From contig JAIRNQ010000270.1 in assembly GCA_031257955.1 (NCBI GenBank), positions 1-8,104 of the forward strand: 8,104 nt of DNA, given 5' to 3'. Source of the DNA: Deltaproteobacteria bacterium. Lineage in GTDB: Bacteria > Desulfobacterota > Desulfarculia > Adiutricales > Adiutricaceae. The notes under the pieces were generated by a model. That model was not told the origin of the DNA, made no database searches, and saw only the letters and a program-made list of their open reading frames with translations. Position numbers and translations under genes: made by a program. This document shows positions 1 through 5,416 of the stretch, piece by piece; the stretch's first letter is position 1, and every line of letters starts with the position of its first letter.

Positions 1-470
1 CTTTGCTGGCCATCCTGGTCACTACCCCTACCCGTCCGAGGCCAGCGGGGCCTTCCCGCGCGTTTTAGGGGCATTGCTGGCCATCCTGGCGACGACCCTA
101 ACCCCGTCCGAGGACAGCGGGGCCTTCCAGCGCGTTTTAGGGGCATTGCTGGCCATCCTGGCGACGACCCTAACCCCGTCCGAGGGCAGCGGAGCCTTCC
201 CGCGCGTTTTAAGGGCATTGCCGGCCATCCTGGCCTACCCTACCCGTCCGAGGTCAGCGGGGCCTTCCCGCGCGTTTTAGGGGCATTGCCGGCCATCCTG
301 GCGACGACCTAACCCCGTCCGAGGACAGCGGGGCCTTCCCGCGCGCTTTTGGGGCATTGCCGGCCATCCTGGCCACAACCCTACCCGTCCGAGGCCAGCG
401 GGGCCTTCCGGCGCGTTTTAGGGGCATTGCTGGCCATCCTGGCGACGACCCTAACCCCGTCCGAGGCTCG
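1..470. repeat. Tandem array of ~70-bp units (7 copies, open at left edge)
   Basis: The motif gcattgcYggccatcctgg recurs at 71, 143, 215, 283, 354 and 424, with a further copy cut by the left edge. Spacings are 72, 72, 68, 71 and 70 bp. The whole unit is conserved, including aggccagcggggcc, cgcgcgttttagg and ctaaccccgtccg, so there is no repeat/spacer alternation and it is not a CRISPR. Unit lengths that are not multiples of three break any reading frame, and the apparent ORFs on both strands are by-products of the repeat. The array continues beyond the window. A diverged single copy lies at 1854-1928, and related sequence encodes the pth tail. Function is unknown; it is an intergenic minisatellite-like family. 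Confidence 0.93.
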
Positions 471-485
471 ATGGGCCGTCGAGCC
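465..485. other. Hairpin at the end of the tandem array
   Basis: A perfect 7-bp inverted repeat, GGCTCGA (465-471) and TCGAGCC (479-485), with a 7-nt loop replaces the usual repeat sequence just after the last ctaaccccgtccg. A decayed version of the same motif follows the diverged copy near 1922-1940. It may mark the true boundary of the repeat element. Its role is unknown. Confidence 0.6.
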
Positions 486-693
486 GTCGTGGACCCTTGC
501 CATTCCTCCGTTTATCCTTTTCATGACCCACCTTAGCCATTTCAGGCTTCTTTTAATCAGTTGAGTTAAAAAACCTAAAATATCTAACTATTGTAATCAT
601 TTACTTTTTTAGACCCGATGATAGCCAGGGCTTGATAATGACACAAGGTGACTCATCTACAATGAAAAAAGTTATTAGTCGGCTTAATCGCCT

Positions 694-1701
694 TTAGCGT
701 TCGGCAAGGTTGCGGTTAAACACCGCCAAAAAATACACAGGGTCCAACAAATTAAAGGTCACTTTAGGATCGCTAATGAGGTAATTCTGAACGAATAGCG
801 CCACGAGCGAGTCGACCATATAGGGATCCTTAGTTTGAAGTATGGTATCGAAAATGGTTTTGGCCAACTCTTGTCGTTTCCGGGGAATGGAGGCCAGGCT
901 CTCCCTTAACAACTTTTTATCGGGCCTGGACGGTTTAAAATTTTTATATCGCGCCAGTATGGCGATTATGGCGATTGGGCACAGGGCCCCGGTGACCACC
1001 GACATGCTTGGCAAACCCCTCGCCTTCAAGTCATGAATCAAACCGCTCCAGCCAAGGACGTCATCGGGTGCCCGATAGACCCCTAGCAATTTGCAAGGCC
1101 CGGTTATGGTTAACGCCGCCGCCACGTAAAGCCGGAGGTCTTTATGCGGCCCGCGTTGTCTAATCTGGACCTTGTCCAGCCAGATAGCGTGGTAGCTCAG
1201 TCGCGACAGATCTCTTTTAAGCCACTTATCGTACCTGGCCATAAAGGTACGGCTCAACCAATGGCTCAAACGTTTTTTGTTGCAGCCGGTAAATACGTCC
1301 ATAAGATGGTCCTTCGCGTCGGCAAAATCCCCCGTGGCCAAGCCTTCGATAAACCTCCAGGCCAGGGAAGCGTCGTAACTGAGCTTCGTTGTCATGTGAT
1401 TGGGAAGCACTTTGGATTTATATTCGACTAAAGGAAGTGCTTTGGGGGCTCTGTTATTGATGATCGGCACAGAACACCTGACAGTCCCTACGGCGGTCTT
1501 GACGCGTTGGATCCGGGTTTTCTTGGTGAGCACAAACCTATAGAGGCCACTATCGGTGCGCTGTTTGATGTTTTCCCGGAGGAAAGAGGCCGCTTCGGCC
1601 CGGACGCTAAGGTTCAACGCTTCCTGTAGCCATGTGAGTTCAATCTTTCTCAACAGATTTGGGCCAACCATGCACGGCGCTTCATTGATTATATTATCCA
1701 T
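694..1701 (-). CDS. IS256/Mutator-family transposase-like protein, probably inactive
   Basis: This 335-aa ORF starts at ATG 1701, with an AAGGA-type site about 6 nt upstream (1708-1712). Its layout follows IS256 transposases: an N-terminal segment with GTVRCSVPI (72-80), a middle region, then YHAIWLDKVQIRQR (170-183), where D176 matches the first catalytic Asp. HDLKARGLPSMSVV (223-236) matches the usual W..fL.DLk.RGL..V..VV stretch. The family's next motif (SDG, second Asp) is replaced by VTGALCPIA. The usual C/H...RN motif is absent, and the protein stops where the family continues to the catalytic Glu, about 60-80 residues short. The family call rests on pattern recognition. I infer a dead or repurposed transposase. 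AT-rich DNA flanks both sides, and no clear terminal inverted repeats were found. Confidence 0.72.
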   Translation of the reverse strand: MDNIINEAPCMVGPNLLRKIELTWLQEALNLSVRAEAASFLRENIKQRTDSGLYRFVLTKKTRIQRVKTAVGTVRCSVPIINNRAPKALPLVEYKSKVLPNHMTTKLSYDASLAWRFIEGLATGDFADAKDHLMDVFTGCNKKRLSHWLSRTFMARYDKWLKRDLSRLSYHAIWLDKVQIRQRGPHKDLRLYVAAALTITGPCKLLGVYRAPDDVLGWSGLIHDLKARGLPSMSVVTGALCPIAIIAILARYKNFKPSRPDKKLLRESLASIPRKRQELAKTIFDTILQTKDPYMVDSLVALFVQNYLISDPKVTFNLLDPVYFLAVFNRNLAER

Positions 1702-1830
1702 AAAGTATCCTTTAGTTTTAACTATAGCCGTAAAATTGTTATTTAATTATTAAAAAATTGTGAACTTTCAATCTAGATAAAAAAATAATTTTATGCCCCA
1801 ATATATCAATTTGAACCAATTATATTTTTT

Positions 1831-1858
1831 CTCTAAAAAGTTAGGCCTGAACTAGGCC
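1831..1858 (-). terminator. Possible rho-independent terminator downstream of pth
   Basis: Read on the minus strand, GGCCT-AGTTC-AGGCC (1858-1844) is a perfect 5-bp stem with a 5-nt loop, followed by TAAC and a run of five T (1839-1835). It lies about 50 nt past the pth stop and before the transposase ORF start. The stem is short, so this is a weak call. Confidence 0.4.
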
Positions 1859-1928
1859 AGCGGGGCCGTACTGAGCGTTCCAAGGGCCTTCATGGGCTTC
1901 CTGGCAACCTAACCCCGTCCGCGGCTCG
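1854..1928. repeat. Diverged single copy of the left ~70-bp repeat
   Basis: Starting at aggccagcggggcc (1854), this stretch aligns with the left-array unit through gcttcctggc to cctaaccccgtccg (1908-1921) and then ggctcg, in the same order and orientation. The centre is substituted and there is a small gap. It sits about 1.4 kb from the array, on the other side of the transposase-like ORF. It also contains the pth stop codon (1909-1911). Confidence 0.78.
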
Positions 1929-2715
1929 TTGGGTCGCCGTCCTGGGCACCTTCATGCCCCACCTGAAGGATTTCCTGGCTAGCTTGGGGGCTTTCCTTAC
2001 CAGCTTCGGAGCCGTCCCGCACGCTTTTATGCCCCGCCTTAAAGCCTTCCTGGCCAGCCTGGGGACTTTCCTTACCAGCTTGGGTGCCGACTAGGCCAGC
2101 GGGGGCCGATTCTGTTTCTTCCTTGGGCCGCTTGGGCTTGACGTTGATCTTTCGCTGGCAGGCGGCCACGCCTTTATGGACCCAAATACCAATGGCCTGG
2201 GCGGCTAAATCCAGCGCCCCGTCGATACCCTCAAGCTCGTCTTGATCAAAGCTTGAGAGAACATAAGGTGCGTAATCTCCCCCAAAAAACCCTTTTTGTG
2301 GCCTCCCAATACCTACCCTTAAGCGATCGAACTCTTCTCCTATCTCTTCAATGATGGATATAAGCCCATTGTGTCCACCACTTCCACCACCCGAAGTAAC
2401 CTTAAGTTTGCCTACCGGTATATCCATATCATCATGTATAACCAATAAATTTGTGCTGTTTTCCTTATAAAAGTTCAGAAGATCCCTTGCCGCTTGCCCA
2501 GAGTTGTTCATGTAAGTCTGGGGCCAAGCCATGATGATCCTTTGCCCCTCGAAATGGGCCTTGCTGATCAGGCTACGACCGGTTCTGGAGGGGTCGGAGA
2601 AGTTTCTGACTTTGACAAAGGTGGCCAAGGCCATGTAGCCTGCGTTGTGGCGGGAGTTCTGGTATTGCTTGCCGGGGTTGCCAAGCCCCATAATGATTTT
2701 GAACCCATGTCCCAC
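1909..2715 (-). CDS. pth: Peptidyl-tRNA hydrolase with repeat-derived C-terminal tail
   Basis: Pth hydrolyses peptidyl-tRNAs dropped by ribosomes, recycling tRNA in the cytoplasm. I choose the GTG at 2715 because GGAGG (2722-2726) sits 6 nt upstream and the family's first strand (FKIIMGLGNPG) follows directly. The protein is then 268 aa. Numbered from that GTG, the family signature residues are present: N13 in GLGNPG, H23 in SRHNAGY, N70 in TYMNNSG, D95 in HDDMD and N116 in GGHNGL, so the enzyme should be active. The core ends near residue 190, the normal Pth length. About 77 extra residues follow, rich in G, Q, E, K, A and S, with two 25-residue repeats that both begin AGKESPQA. This tail is not a known Pth domain and appears to come from the local DNA repeats. 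The gene is divergent from rub. Confidence 0.95.
   Translation of the reverse strand: MGHGFKIIMGLGNPGKQYQNSRHNAGYMALATFVKVRNFSDPSRTGRSLISKAHFEGQRIIMAWPQTYMNNSGQAARDLLNFYKENSTNLLVIHDDMDIPVGKLKVTSGGGSGGHNGLISIIEEIGEEFDRLRVGIGRPQKGFFGGDYAPYVLSSFDQDELEGIDGALDLAAQAIGIWVHKGVAACQRKINVKPKRPKEETESAPAGLVGTQAGKESPQAGQEGFKAGHKSVRDGSEAGKESPQASQEILQVGHEGAQDGDPTSRGRG
1933..2079 (-). repeat. Two 75-bp repeats encoding the pth tail
   Basis: ctttccttaccagctt occurs at 1991 and 2066, exactly 75 bp apart, giving two in-frame 25-residue repeats that begin AGKESPQA (2079-2005 and 2004-1933 on the minus strand). The DNA also resembles the left-array unit: agccgtcccgcacgctttta and ccttcctggccagcctgg recall gccttcccgcgcgcttttgg and ggccatcctggc. 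A further aggccagcgggggcc lies at 2094. The period of exactly 75 keeps the frame open, unlike in the left array. Confidence 0.75.
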
Positions 2716-2851
2716 TTCGCCCCTCCCCAGGCACCGGCCACAACCGATACCGAATAGTGAAGAATTGTACTTCAATTTTAATGGATATTCAAAGCCCAGT
2801 TAGCCAAAGGCCCATAGGGACCCATCCACACGGAAGGGTCCTTTCCGCCAC

Positions 2852-2880
2852 GGTCAAATTGTCATTATATTTCTTTGACC
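2852..2880 (-). promoter_or_regulatory. Candidate pth promoter -10 inside an inverted repeat
   Basis: On the minus strand a consensus TATAAT (2869-2864) lies about 150 nt before the pth GTG. No good -35 is found 16-18 bp upstream. The -10 lies between the arms of a perfect 7-bp inverted repeat, GGTCAAA (2852-2858) and TTTGACC (2874-2880), with arm centres 22 bp apart, about two helical turns. This spacing suits a dimeric regulator, but no specific protein can be named. Confidence 0.4.
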
Positions 2881-2962
2881 TATCAAGACTCGAGGATACT
2901 GGTGTTTGTATAAAATTTCTGGCAAGATGTTAAAAGATAAACCAGGAGCTTTAATTTGACGG

Positions 2963-2991
2963 TTGATTTATGGTTTTTTCTGATTTAGAAT
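2963..2991 (+). promoter_or_regulatory. Candidate sigma70-type promoter for rub
   Basis: TTGATT (2963-2968) and TAGAAT (2986-2991) are separated by exactly 17 bp, in an AT-rich stretch facing rubredoxin. Transcription would start near 2998 and give a leader of about 200 nt. This is a pattern match only. Confidence 0.5.
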
Positions 2992-2997
2992 AAAATT

Positions 2998-3196
2998 AGC
3001 CCTGAACGCTGGTAGGACGAAATTCCTCCCCAGTCAAGGAATTGGTTTTGCCCCACCAAGGCGATTTTTTCGATATCGGTTCGGCCAAACCGGATCTTGA
3101 CCGGTACGGCTAATATCGTTCCTTGGTTTTACGCTACAAACTATCGTTTCCCTTGGTTTTGACGCTCAGCCGTTAAACCACCGTCGGAGTTAACTG
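2998..3196 (+). promoter_or_regulatory. Long structured leader of rub with a direct repeat
   Basis: CGATAT (3071-3076) can pair with ATATCG (3113-3118), enclosing a CGGTT/AACCG hairpin (3077-3081 and 3088-3092). A near-identical repeat of 22-25 bp, sharing tatcgtt, ccttggtttt and acgct, occurs at 3114-3135 and 3142-3166, just before the rub ribosome binding site. It does not match a riboswitch class I recognise. The structure is by eye. Confidence 0.4.
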
Positions 3197-3358
3197 ATGA
3201 AAAAACATGTGTGTATAGTCTGTGGGTATGTCTATGACCCCGCAGTCGGAGATCCCGATAACAGTGTCGCCGCCGGCACCGATTTCGCCAAAGTGCCACA
3301 CGACTGGACCTGTCCCGTTTGTGGGGCCGGCAAGGATCAATTCGACGTCCAGGGTTAA
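3197..3358 (+). CDS. rub: Rubredoxin
   Basis: This 53-aa protein starts at ATG 3197, with GGAG (3186-3189) 7 nt upstream. It is a small cytoplasmic electron carrier holding one Fe in four cysteines. Both CxxC knuckles are present: C6-I-V-C9 followed by GYVYDP, and C39-P-V-C42 followed by GAGKDQF. GDPDN (18-22) and W37 are also typical. The length matches the 52-54 aa classical rubredoxins of Desulfovibrio and clostridia. It is followed about 105 bp later by a di-iron ferritin-like gene, and then by a flavodiiron protein. Its likely partners are therefore peroxide and O2 reductases that lack their own rubredoxin domain. Confidence 0.97.
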   Translation: MKKHVCIVCGYVYDPAVGDPDNSVAAGTDFAKVPHDWTCPVCGAGKDQFDVQG

Positions 3359-3364
3359 GACTCC

Positions 3365-3390
3365 CGCGCCCGGGCGATAAACCCGGCGCG
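3365..3390 (+). other. GC-rich stem-loop after rub
   Basis: CGCGCC (3365-3370) pairs with GGCGCG (3385-3390) and GGG (3372-3374) with CCC (3382-3384). One C is bulged and the loop is 7 nt. It begins 7 nt after the rub stop. No T-run follows, so it looks more like an mRNA-stability or processing element than a terminator. Confidence 0.55.
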
Positions 3391-3411
3391 AACCACGGGT
3401 AACTTTTATCC

Positions 3412-3448
3412 GCGGGTACCGGCCTTCGCCGCGAGGGCTGGCACCCGC
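3412..3448 (+). other. Second stem-loop, directly before the ferritin-like gene's ribosome binding site
   Basis: GCGGGT (3412-3417) pairs with ACCCGC (3443-3448). After an A/C mismatch, CCGGCC (3419-3424) pairs with GGCTGG (3436-3441), including one G-U pair. The stem ends only about 6 nt before the GGGAG at 3454-3458, so it could affect translation of the next gene or shield the 5' end of a processed transcript. Confidence 0.5.
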
Positions 3449-3463
3449 CATGTGGGAGTTCGG

Positions 3464-3955
3464 ATGATATACCCTTTCAACGCTTGGGATGCCTTTAAAA
3501 TCGCCGTCAACATGGAAGAAAATGGCCTAAAGTTCTACAAGGCCGCGGCCAAAAAATTCTCCGGCCCGATAGCCGACCTTTTCAACTCGTTGGCCCAGGA
3601 GGAAGAGATCCACAAATCCATTTTTACCCGGTTTCTGAATGGACTGCCCAAAGAGCAAACCACGCTCTACGACCCCGACAATGAGACCGATGACTACCTC
3701 AAGATGATGGCCGACATCCACGTTTTTAAGAACGATCCGGAGAACATCGACAAGCTCATGGAAGGCGTGGCCACCGTCGAGGACGCCCTCAAGCTGGCCA
3801 TGTCTTTCGAGAAGGACTCCATCGTTTTCTTCGTCCAGCTCAAGAACGCCTCCGATAACCTGTCCGACGAGGTTTCGGTCGATCGTTTGATCTTGGAAGA
3901 GGCTAAGCACCTTCGTAAATTATCCAGGATCTTTAACAACCAGAAGTCTAAATAA
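3464..3955 (+). CDS. Rubrerythrin-type ferritin-like di-iron protein, no rubredoxin domain
   Basis: This is a 163-aa four-helix-bundle protein. The ATG at 3464 is preferred, with GGGAG (3454-3458) 5 nt upstream; the in-frame GTG at 3452 would add four residues and overlap that site. Two half-sites of the rubrerythrin/ferritin-like family are visible: E19 in NMEENGLKFY with E47-x-x-H50 (EEEIH), and E116 in SFEKDS with E146-x-x-H149 (LEEAKHL). All six expected di-iron ligands are present. Full rubrerythrins carry a C-terminal rubredoxin domain, which is missing here; the upstream rub gene could supply it in trans. The likely role is cytoplasmic peroxide reduction or iron handling. It is co-transcribed with rub and closed by the terminator at 3975. 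The exact subfamily is not certain. Confidence 0.9.
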   Translation: MIYPFNAWDAFKIAVNMEENGLKFYKAAAKKFSGPIADLFNSLAQEEEIHKSIFTRFLNGLPKEQTTLYDPDNETDDYLKMMADIHVFKNDPENIDKLMEGVATVEDALKLAMSFEKDSIVFFVQLKNASDNLSDEVSVDRLILEEAKHLRKLSRIFNNQKSK

Positions 3956-3974
3956 ATAGACTGATTGCATCAAT

Positions 3975-4000
3975 CATGGCCCTTCGGGGCCATGTTTTTT
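3975..4000 (+). terminator. Strong rho-independent terminator
   Basis: CATGGCCC (3975-3982), a TTCG tetraloop closed by C-G, and GGGCCATG (3987-3994) form a perfect 8-bp stem followed by six T (3995-4000). It ends the rub-ferritin transcript and separates it from fprA. Confidence 0.93.
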
Positions 4001-4027
4001 GTTCAACTCTTAAATGTTAAAACCCAA

Positions 4028-4077
4028 AAATTAATTTCTCTTGTAATATATCTCAATATAATACAATAAATTAATTT
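4028..4077 (+). promoter_or_regulatory. fprA promoter region with paired palindromes
   Basis: A consensus -10 TATAAT lies at 4057-4062; the -35 about 16 bp upstream (TTTCTC) is poor. Two identical 10-bp palindromes AAATTAATTT, at 4028-4037 and 4068-4077, bracket this -10. They start exactly 40 bp apart, close to four helical turns. A poor -35 with two operators suggests a regulated promoter. The regulator is unknown, and AT-richness makes chance palindromes possible. Confidence 0.45.
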
Positions 4078-4109
4078 TTCACTCATACTTCTTTTCTTGG
4101 AGCGCTTTT

Positions 4110-5303
4110 ATGCAGCCGATTAAAATTACCGATACCGTCTACTGGGTAGGCGCTGTCGACTATGATATCCGTGATTTTCATGGTTACCTGACTCCCAGGG
4201 GAAGCACCTACAACGCTTACTTGATAGTCAACGACAAGAAAATCACCTTAATTGACACCGTCAAACATGGTTTTGAGGACGAACTCCTTAGCCGAGTCTC
4301 GAAGATCGTGGATCCCAAGAAAATCGATCAGGTCGTTTCCAATCACGCCGAGATGGATCACTCTGGCGGCCTGCCGGAGGTCCTTCGCCATATCGGCATC
4401 GAAAAACCCGTCTACGCCAGCTCCATGGGCGTCAAGAACCTGGGAGGCCAACTTAAAGGCTCGGGGCTCAACCTCAAGCCAGTCGAAGCCAAGCTCGACG
4501 TCGGCGAGGATTTGATCTTCCTGGAGACCCGGATGATCCACTGGCCGGATAGCATGTTTAGCTTCCTGCCGGGCCAAGGGGTTCTCTTTTCCCAAGACGG
4601 CTTTGGCATGCACCTGGCTTGCCCCGAACGTTTTGACGATCAAATCCCCGAGGAGACCTGGGGCCCGTTGGCCCTGAACTACTTCACCAACATCCTTACG
4701 CCTTACACGGTCCAGATCTCCAAAATTTTGGAGAAGGTCGTGGCCGATGGCCTTGCCGCCCAAATCAAGATCATCTGCCCGGATCACGGTTTCGTCTGGC
4801 GCCAAAATCCCGGCCGAATCATCGAGGTCTACTCTCAATGGGTCCAGCAGAAACCCCGCCACAAGGCGGTGATAGTCTTCGATACCATGTGGCATTCCAC
4901 GGAGTTCATGGCTCGGGTCCTTACCGACTATCTAGCCTCCCAGGGCATCGAGACCCACTACAATAGCTTGAAGAACAAGCACCGCTCGGAAGTGGCCACC
5001 GAATGCTTCGAAGCGGCGGCCATCATCATCGGCACCCCGACCATAAACAACCAGCTCTTCCCGTCAGTCTCCGATTTCATAACCTACATCAAGAGCCTGA
5101 AGTTCAAAAACAAGATCGGCGCCGCCTTCGGTTCCTACGGCTGGAGTGGAGAGGGGGCCAAATTGGTCCAGGCCGAACTTAAGGCCATGGGCTACACCGT
5201 CCCCTGCGATGAGGTCAGGTACCAGTGGGTCCCCCAGGAGACAGACTTGGATCCCATTAGGGCCCTTGGCAAGGTCTTGGCGGACGAGATCAAAAAACTG
5301 TAA
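4110..5303 (+). CDS. fprA: Class A flavodiiron protein (rubredoxin:O2/NO oxidoreductase)
   Basis: This 397-aa protein starts at ATG 4110 with GGAG (4099-4102) 7 nt upstream. Residues 1 to about 250 form the metallo-beta-lactamase-like di-iron domain. Ligands are visible: H79-x-E81-x-D83-H84 (NHAEMDHSG), H144 (IHWPDSM), D163 (SQDGFG) and H226 (CPDHGFVW). Residues from about 252 form the flavodoxin domain, with the FMN phosphate loop DTMWHSTEFMA (258-268), GTPTINN (308-314) and GSYGWSGEGA (341-350). Family members reduce O2 to water, or NO to N2O, in the cytoplasm with electrons from rubredoxin; the sequence does not decide which substrate dominates. The length is that of class A, without fused rubredoxin or flavin reductase domains. 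It has its own promoter region and sits 113 bp before ybaK. Confidence 0.96.
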   Translation: MQPIKITDTVYWVGAVDYDIRDFHGYLTPRGSTYNAYLIVNDKKITLIDTVKHGFEDELLSRVSKIVDPKKIDQVVSNHAEMDHSGGLPEVLRHIGIEKPVYASSMGVKNLGGQLKGSGLNLKPVEAKLDVGEDLIFLETRMIHWPDSMFSFLPGQGVLFSQDGFGMHLACPERFDDQIPEETWGPLALNYFTNILTPYTVQISKILEKVVADGLAAQIKIICPDHGFVWRQNPGRIIEVYSQWVQQKPRHKAVIVFDTMWHSTEFMARVLTDYLASQGIETHYNSLKNKHRSEVATECFEAAAIIIGTPTINNQLFPSVSDFITYIKSLKFKNKIGAAFGSYGWSGEGAKLVQAELKAMGYTVPCDEVRYQWVPQETDLDPIRALGKVLADEIKKL

Positions 5304-5323
5304 GCCGTGAGGCGTCCGATTCC

Positions 5324-5373
5324 GGCCGGGCCGCCGTTAGGCCGCGCCCGGCCCCCCAGACGGCAAGCCGTCT
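5324..5373 (+). other. Two stem-loops between fprA and ybaK
   Basis: GGCCGGGC (5324-5331) pairs with GCCCGGCC (5346-5353) across a 14-nt loop. Next, AGACGG (5358-5363) pairs with CCGTCT (5368-5373) around CAAG. No T-run follows either, so read-through into ybaK is expected, possibly reduced. The arrangement echoes the rub-ferritin gap. Confidence 0.55.
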
Positions 5374-5416
5374 TCAGCCGGTCCCAAATCGGCCCTAAAC
5401 TAAAAGTGAGGCCATC

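Noticed and set aside
28..228. Minus-strand ORF of 24-residue repeats (and plus-strand frames at 74-280 and 349-564)
   Set aside because: Open only because three units have length 72; later units of 68-71 bp break the frame. No ribosome binding site or family match.
1..470. CRISPR array
   Set aside because: The whole ~70-bp unit is conserved between copies, there are no unique spacers of regular length, and no cas genes are present.
2716..2775. Longer pth start at 2775
   Set aside because: The codon there is TTG without a good ribosome binding site. GTG 2715 has GGAGG at 6 nt and gives the normal N-terminus.
3173..3451. Minus-strand 92-aa ORF
   Set aside because: Shadow of rubredoxin, whose cysteine motifs and ribosome binding site are clear on the plus strand.
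4248..4895. Minus-strand 215-aa ORF inside fprA
   Set aside because: Shadow of a gene with all flavodiiron motifs; no own ribosome binding site or family pattern.
5358..5373. Terminator after fprA
   Set aside because: A good stem but no T-run, and ybaK follows closely in the same direction.
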